DNA from: Gymnogyps californianus
Lineage: Eukaryota; Chordata; Aves; Accipitriformes; Cathartidae
DNA: 64,000 nt
Assembly (NCBI RefSeq): GCF_018139145.2
Contig: NC_059483.1
Location: 2,295,001-2,359,000 of the forward strand
Direction of reading: 5' to 3'
Positions within the stretch are counted from its first letter, which is position 1. Each line of letters begins with the position of its first letter. Below the pieces are notes generated by a model. It had not been told where the DNA came from, did not search any database, and worked only from the letters and a program-made list of their open reading frames with translations. Made by a program: the position numbers and the translations under genes. This document shows, in pieces, positions 50,501-56,500 of the stretch.

Positions 50501-53500
50501 ATTATGGTGCAAGTTGGCAGAGAAGTAATTAAAGAAGGTTCTCTAGATGTGCATGTGTTGCTAGGTCTTGAAACAAACTTCCTAAAGAAATGCAACAAAT
50601 CCTTTACCTTTTTGGTATAACTGATTTTTGACCTTCTTACAGTGGATGAGGGAAGACACGTGGAAATACTTAATATGCAACGGTGCTGCACAAAAGAATA
50701 TGAAGACTGTTATATTTACTCTCTAACATTCTCCTGCGGCAAGCAGAGCCTCCGACATCAGATGATCTGTTACTTCATATCAGCTACCCCGTGGGTACAC
50801 CCGCTTCCTTAGGGAAAACTCAGCATAGCTGACCTGTGCCTTTCAGGGAAGGACTATCTTACCTCTGCCTCGCATTTAGCACCAGGTAACTGCATACACG
50901 CAGACAGTTACCACAGAAGCTACTGATGTGCGGTAACATGTCAAAGTAACGTTAATTATAGGTAGGCTTTCAATTTAAATACGGGAGAAGCTGTGTATCA
51001 AAGCAGATACTTCTGGAAAGAGAATATGAAAAACATCTATCCACCATTACAATTAATTTTATGATTCCCACATGCTGTTTGCATGGCCAACATTTAAAAT
51101 CATGAAACAATTCTAATAATACCAATAGACTGAGGACATTTTAAGAAGCCAGTGACGGCCAAGGTCTTAGTCACTCTATTTAAAAGCCAAGTAAAGAAAA
51201 AAAAAATTAGTCCAGACAAGCAACGCACAGAGACTAGCACAGGGTTGCAGTCTTCTATCAAATGAGGATATGCATAATCACATTATTCCACACCAAAAAT
51301 AGAGTGTTCAGTACACTCAGCAGGACAGCTGAAATTATTAGCTGGTGTTAAACTTTAGTGACTGGTAAGAAAATGACTTCATAGATGCTCCTCTGTCCCC
51401 TTTTTCTAAATTGTCAAGAACCTGAATTTGAGAGCTACTTGCTGCATCACTAGAGGTTAGAACTCCTCTTTGATTTTGCACAGAAAGCACAGTAAGGAAA
51501 GGAATTTTAAGATTAAACTTCTAACACCAGGAAGACTTTTACCTAAAAAAAGAAATCCAGGTACAGTGGTTTTAAACAGAAACAGTAATTGTTCCTACAA
51601 AGCCACCCCCAGCCTGGGTTACAATTCTTACCTCTACTTCCCACAGGGCTTTTGAACTGGTTGCAGACGTGGCCGACTGCCTCCCCGTCGTTCTCAGGAA
51701 GACATGCTGTTTCTTCCTGTGCTCATCACAAGTCAGAAACTTCTCCTGTTCTGCATGAAACAGTCTCACCACATCCCCCTGTCAAAGCCCAGACAGCATG
51801 ATCAATACAGACATTACCCATCAGTGAACAAGTTACAAGCAAGTAGAGTTTTGAGTCTTACCCCTTTGAGAATATCATCTTTGTTATCACTCCATTTCAT
51901 GAAGAGGACTATTTTCCAACTTGTATTGCAATTCACAGAGTTGACCTAAAAGAACCACCAAAACCATTAGTCCCACTGTCTTGTGACTGCACAAGATACT
52001 GCCACGAACTACTGCCTTACTTTTTAGACAATTTTCAACAGAATACTGCAGTCCCTATTGCATTACCCTAGAGAAGGAAAGTCCTTTCTGTATTTACTCC
52101 AGAACAAGTAAACTACAGAGCTGACTTGCTAGGAAGTCATTTGCTACACATCACTGTGCCACGACTTGAATTTGAAGGAGAATCTCATTTTTAGCCAGTC
52201 AAACAAAAGAGATCAAACCCAAACCTCTGTCCAGCGCCCAACAGATATAAGAAAAGTCTGCTAGCTCTATTAAGTTGCTGATTAACAAGATAACCATTCC
52301 TAAACAATGCCACAGGTACCAACTTGTTGATTTTCATAAACAAGTCTAAGCAGCTTAGCCGAAACAGAGGTTTGTACAGCTGCTCCAGCTGTGTCAATCT
52401 GCCCTTACCTCATTGCATCCCGGATTATCGACAAGCTGATGACTGCTGGCGTGGAGAGGCTGGCCAGCGTTGACGGGATTCAGGACTACTTTGTCTCCAA
52501 TAACAACCTGTAGATAAGTGCAGCATCAGACAGAAATGTGCACCCTGAGAAAGCTCTTTTTCTTTTTTTTTTTTTAATGGGATTGATGGGAGGAAATCAC
52601 CTTCTTGCAGTTTGGAGAGATGCCAGTCTGAATATGAAAACCAGGGTTCTGTTTGCTTCAGAATTTAGCTCACCATACTCAGTCATTCAGGCAGAAAAAA
52701 ACCCCCCTATATTATTCGACTCAGAGGCTTGCAGAAGAAACACAGACTGCAATTCTGCTAACTAACCTATCTGCTGCTTTCCATGAAGTTGTTTCATTGG
52801 TTAACATTTAACAAATAATTCCTATAGCAAAAGGTCAGCCAAAAATCCTCCTCCTCCAAGACGTACTTTCATTTGTAAAATCAGATTCTTGACCAGGCTG
52901 GCATATGACTCAAGACAAAAGCACTTTATTATGGACAGTAAAGGTCCTGTTCTTCCTTTCTTCTAGGGCAAAGTCTTACTTAAACTAAAAGCCAAAAAGC
53001 CTTTTCTGTATTGAAAAGAACTATTCTTAGTGATAAAGTGTCTGAGAATTGGTGTGATTTAAAAGCACTTAATGGCCACTAAGACTGTGCTACCTTGTGC
53101 TTTGGCTTTACCCCACGTGTGTGTCTGTAGAAAAGGAACAGTCACATCAAAACGTATGGGACTAGTCTGTAGGATAAATTATTCCTACTTGACAAAGTCC
53201 GCTGTGTTTAGGCGCCAAATATATACCTGGACTACACCACAGAGCACACTGAAGCTTTATTACCTCCTGGTTTTAGGCAGATAGTATACCCAGGTGACTC
53301 AGATTTTGTAAAAAAGAGATTAAGATATTAAAATGGTAATGCATTTATTTCAGAACCAATTATTTTCCAGATTTCCCATGAACAGGACCATTTAACCTCA
53401 TTATTACCTCATTCCTCATATACAAAATGAGGATGAATTTCAATTCCAAACGGACAACATTGAAAACCAAGATGCTAATTATTTGTTCCAAATCTACTGA

Positions 53501-56500
53501 AGGAACTCAACATTTCCTACCATTTTGAATTGGACAGGAATTGTGAAAGGCTAGTGTAATTAGGTCCCTTATTCCCTCCAACATTAAATCATTCCACGTT
53601 TCCAAAATACAAGTTACCATAGCAATTTTCCTCCCCCTCATGACAGCATAGGAAAAAGGTTGTTCCTGCAACATTGTGCACGAAAAGATCTGTGCATTTC
53701 ATTAATTGCAAGACAGGCCTCCTGAAACAAGCTTTGCCAAGCTGTGCACAAAGCCATACGTGAACATATTCCTCTTAGCACTTACACTGTCTCCAATGGA
53801 ACGCAGTTTGTAGAAGGGCTGTATGTAGAACCAGGAACCTTCATTTCCAGCTTCATCCAAGGTCACCCTCATAGCATTCTTCTCCAGTAGAGCTGGAAGC
53901 CTCTTATTTACTGTTAAGTATTTGTTACTTTTTAAATGAAGCAGCTAGAATAAGAATTAGAGTTCAGTTCTAAGAATGCTCATTTTTCCTCCCCTCAATA
54001 AATAGCGAGCATGCATAAGATAACCATAATACCATACAGGAATTAAAATAAAAACTAAATCATATAAAAATACTGATGAATTCAGGCACAATTTCACTTG
54101 CACTTCTTTCAGTACATATACAGTCCTACAGCACAAAACATCTTCAGCTAATCCAACTGTCCCTTCTCCAGCAAACGATAAACACTTAGAAGTGCCCCCC
54201 TCATTTTACGACAGCCTGTTCAAAAACCCAAGATCAAAAGTTGTAAAATGCTGGGGACTAAGTGGCTTTCCCTGGCAAGAAGGGGGTGGTGAGAAGTAAA
54301 GCTGCTCTTATCTTGCTTTGCTCTGTCTCATTTAACAGAAAACGTGACTGCTTCTTTGAAGACTCTCCTCAAAAAGTCCCATTCTTCAACCCTTCGCTGT
54401 GTACCACCTCGCAGACTGCCCACCATCAGGGTGAATACGTAAGGTGCAACAGGTCACATCCCCGCTCCCGACCTACCCAGCTCCAACCAACTGTTGTTAA
54501 GTTTCCAGTAAATTTAGCACACAAGTACTTTTGTACAGAAAGCCGCTTTTTGATGCCTTTTGACTACCATAAGTACTCACAGAACATATGGGAGTTAAGT
54601 TTTTGCCCGTATTTTCCCATATCACTGCCCTTAATACTGTTGATATTTGTAGTCCAATCAAAGAAGGATCTTACTATTTCTCTTTCATCTTTAAAAGTAG
54701 ATTTTATTTTTTTTTGCCTCAAACACCCAGCCCAATAGTGCACTTAACTCAACCAAAGCAGGGACTTCCCTGCCTGTCCTCCATCAGGTTGCTCCAAATC
54801 CTGCAATCACTTTAAAGGGCAGCCAACCAATTTCTCCTTGCAACAAGAAAGCCCAGCCTGCCTGTGCTCCTAGCCATCCCCTCTGTTGGCTGGTGCTGTG
54901 TCAGCAGAATAAAATAAAACCCACTTGTATAGAAATTTCTTTACGTAAGGCTCAAAATGCTCAGGTAACTATCCCTACTTCTGAAGTGCTGAGGCACTGT
55001 AGTGGAAGTAGGTCTGCTCCTAGTAGGAAGCAGGTCTCCAGGGGGAACCCACACCTGCTGCATATTATGTTCCCCATTTATTAAAGACCTGTCTTTTTTA
55101 ATTATGCAGTTATTGTACTTTCCGTTTTTCTTGGGTTTGATGCATGATTCCCCCCCCATTCCCTGGGACCTAGCATATCCTTTGCTTCAATGGACTGCAA
55201 TTACTTATATGGCTTGATTTTCCTTCTCTGTGTCAGTTTACTATTTGATGCATCAACATTTGATTGAGAGAGACTATATTTGGCATTGTACAGTGCCATC
55301 TTCCAAATGGCCAACTCTAATGACGGCTCTAAGAAGTATTTCTGAAGCAAGTAATCATATGGTGACCTCAAAAAAAAAAAGCACAATTAACCCATAATAA
55401 AAAAACCTGACTCCATCATAGCTATATGTCCAGTTCTTGCTTCATAGGATCCCACTTCAGGACACCGTCGTACCTTGCAAAACTACAGACTCTTGTCCAT
55501 GAATTCCAGAAATTTAAAGTCACATTGAGCCGGGGAGTTTGAGCAAAATCCTATACAGCTTGGAAAGATGTTCATGGCCTACCTGGATAACGTTGCCATA
55601 CTGGATGACTGTTCCCAGCAGCTTTCTGTTTTCGGTTTCATTCTGTTTCTTTTCCAAATCTGCCGCGTGCTGAAATTAAAGGAGAACAATTCAATTGCTG
55701 ACTGTTTTATAAGAAGAGTGGCCAAACACCCGAGGTTCTTTAAGAGTATTTTAAAGAACTGGAAAAACAGCAAGCATCTGAAACAGCATAATTTCCTTCT
55801 TCCAACTTCCAACAGCGTAATTTCCAATTCCCTTTTTCAGTTGTATAGGAAGACAGACACACAGCATTTAAGCAACCTGTAATTTGGGTAAAATTTGACA
55901 AAATTGTGGAATAAAATATGAGATGAAAACCTCAGATAAGATAGAAGATAAGCCATGAGAAAACAACACACTTATGGAGGGAAGGTGAAAAGGGATGGGT
56001 AACAACTCAAGCCAGGAAGTCTATATTCCCTTCTACTTACTTCTATACAAATTGAAAGGAAAGGACTTCAACTTGGGTTCTTTATTTTACTTTGCCAATA
56101 CAGGTCCCAACTCTTCTACAGCCTGTCTTTTCATGGTGACTCTAATCATCTTCACCACGCAGCAGGATTATTTAGAAGACATTTACAAATGCCCACTGCA
56201 GCTCTGAATACGTGAGTTCCCAACTTTCCAGCACCACAGAGTCTGTACTTCATGAGGCTGAAGGATACTCTGCACTACATCATAGACCGGCTGTGAAAAT
56301 GCAGCTGAGCATTTCTGTGTCATATTAACATAGTAATAAAAGGGAAAGCCCTTGCAAAATTGAATGATCATAAGGATATATTGTTCTATTTAATAACTTA
56401 ATTTATAACTGGTCTCTTGCACTTTGTTTTGTTTTAGAAGTGAGCTATTTTGTCCAGGCTGTTTTAAAACCATTCCATTTAGTAAAGAAATTCTCCCTCA

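Noticed and set aside
53395..53450. Possible third MIR SINE fragment
   Set aside because: Only about 20 bases match the consensus core and the flanks do not.
54262..54738. 158-codon plus-strand open frame in intron 6
   Set aside because: Within chance expectation and resembles no protein family I know.
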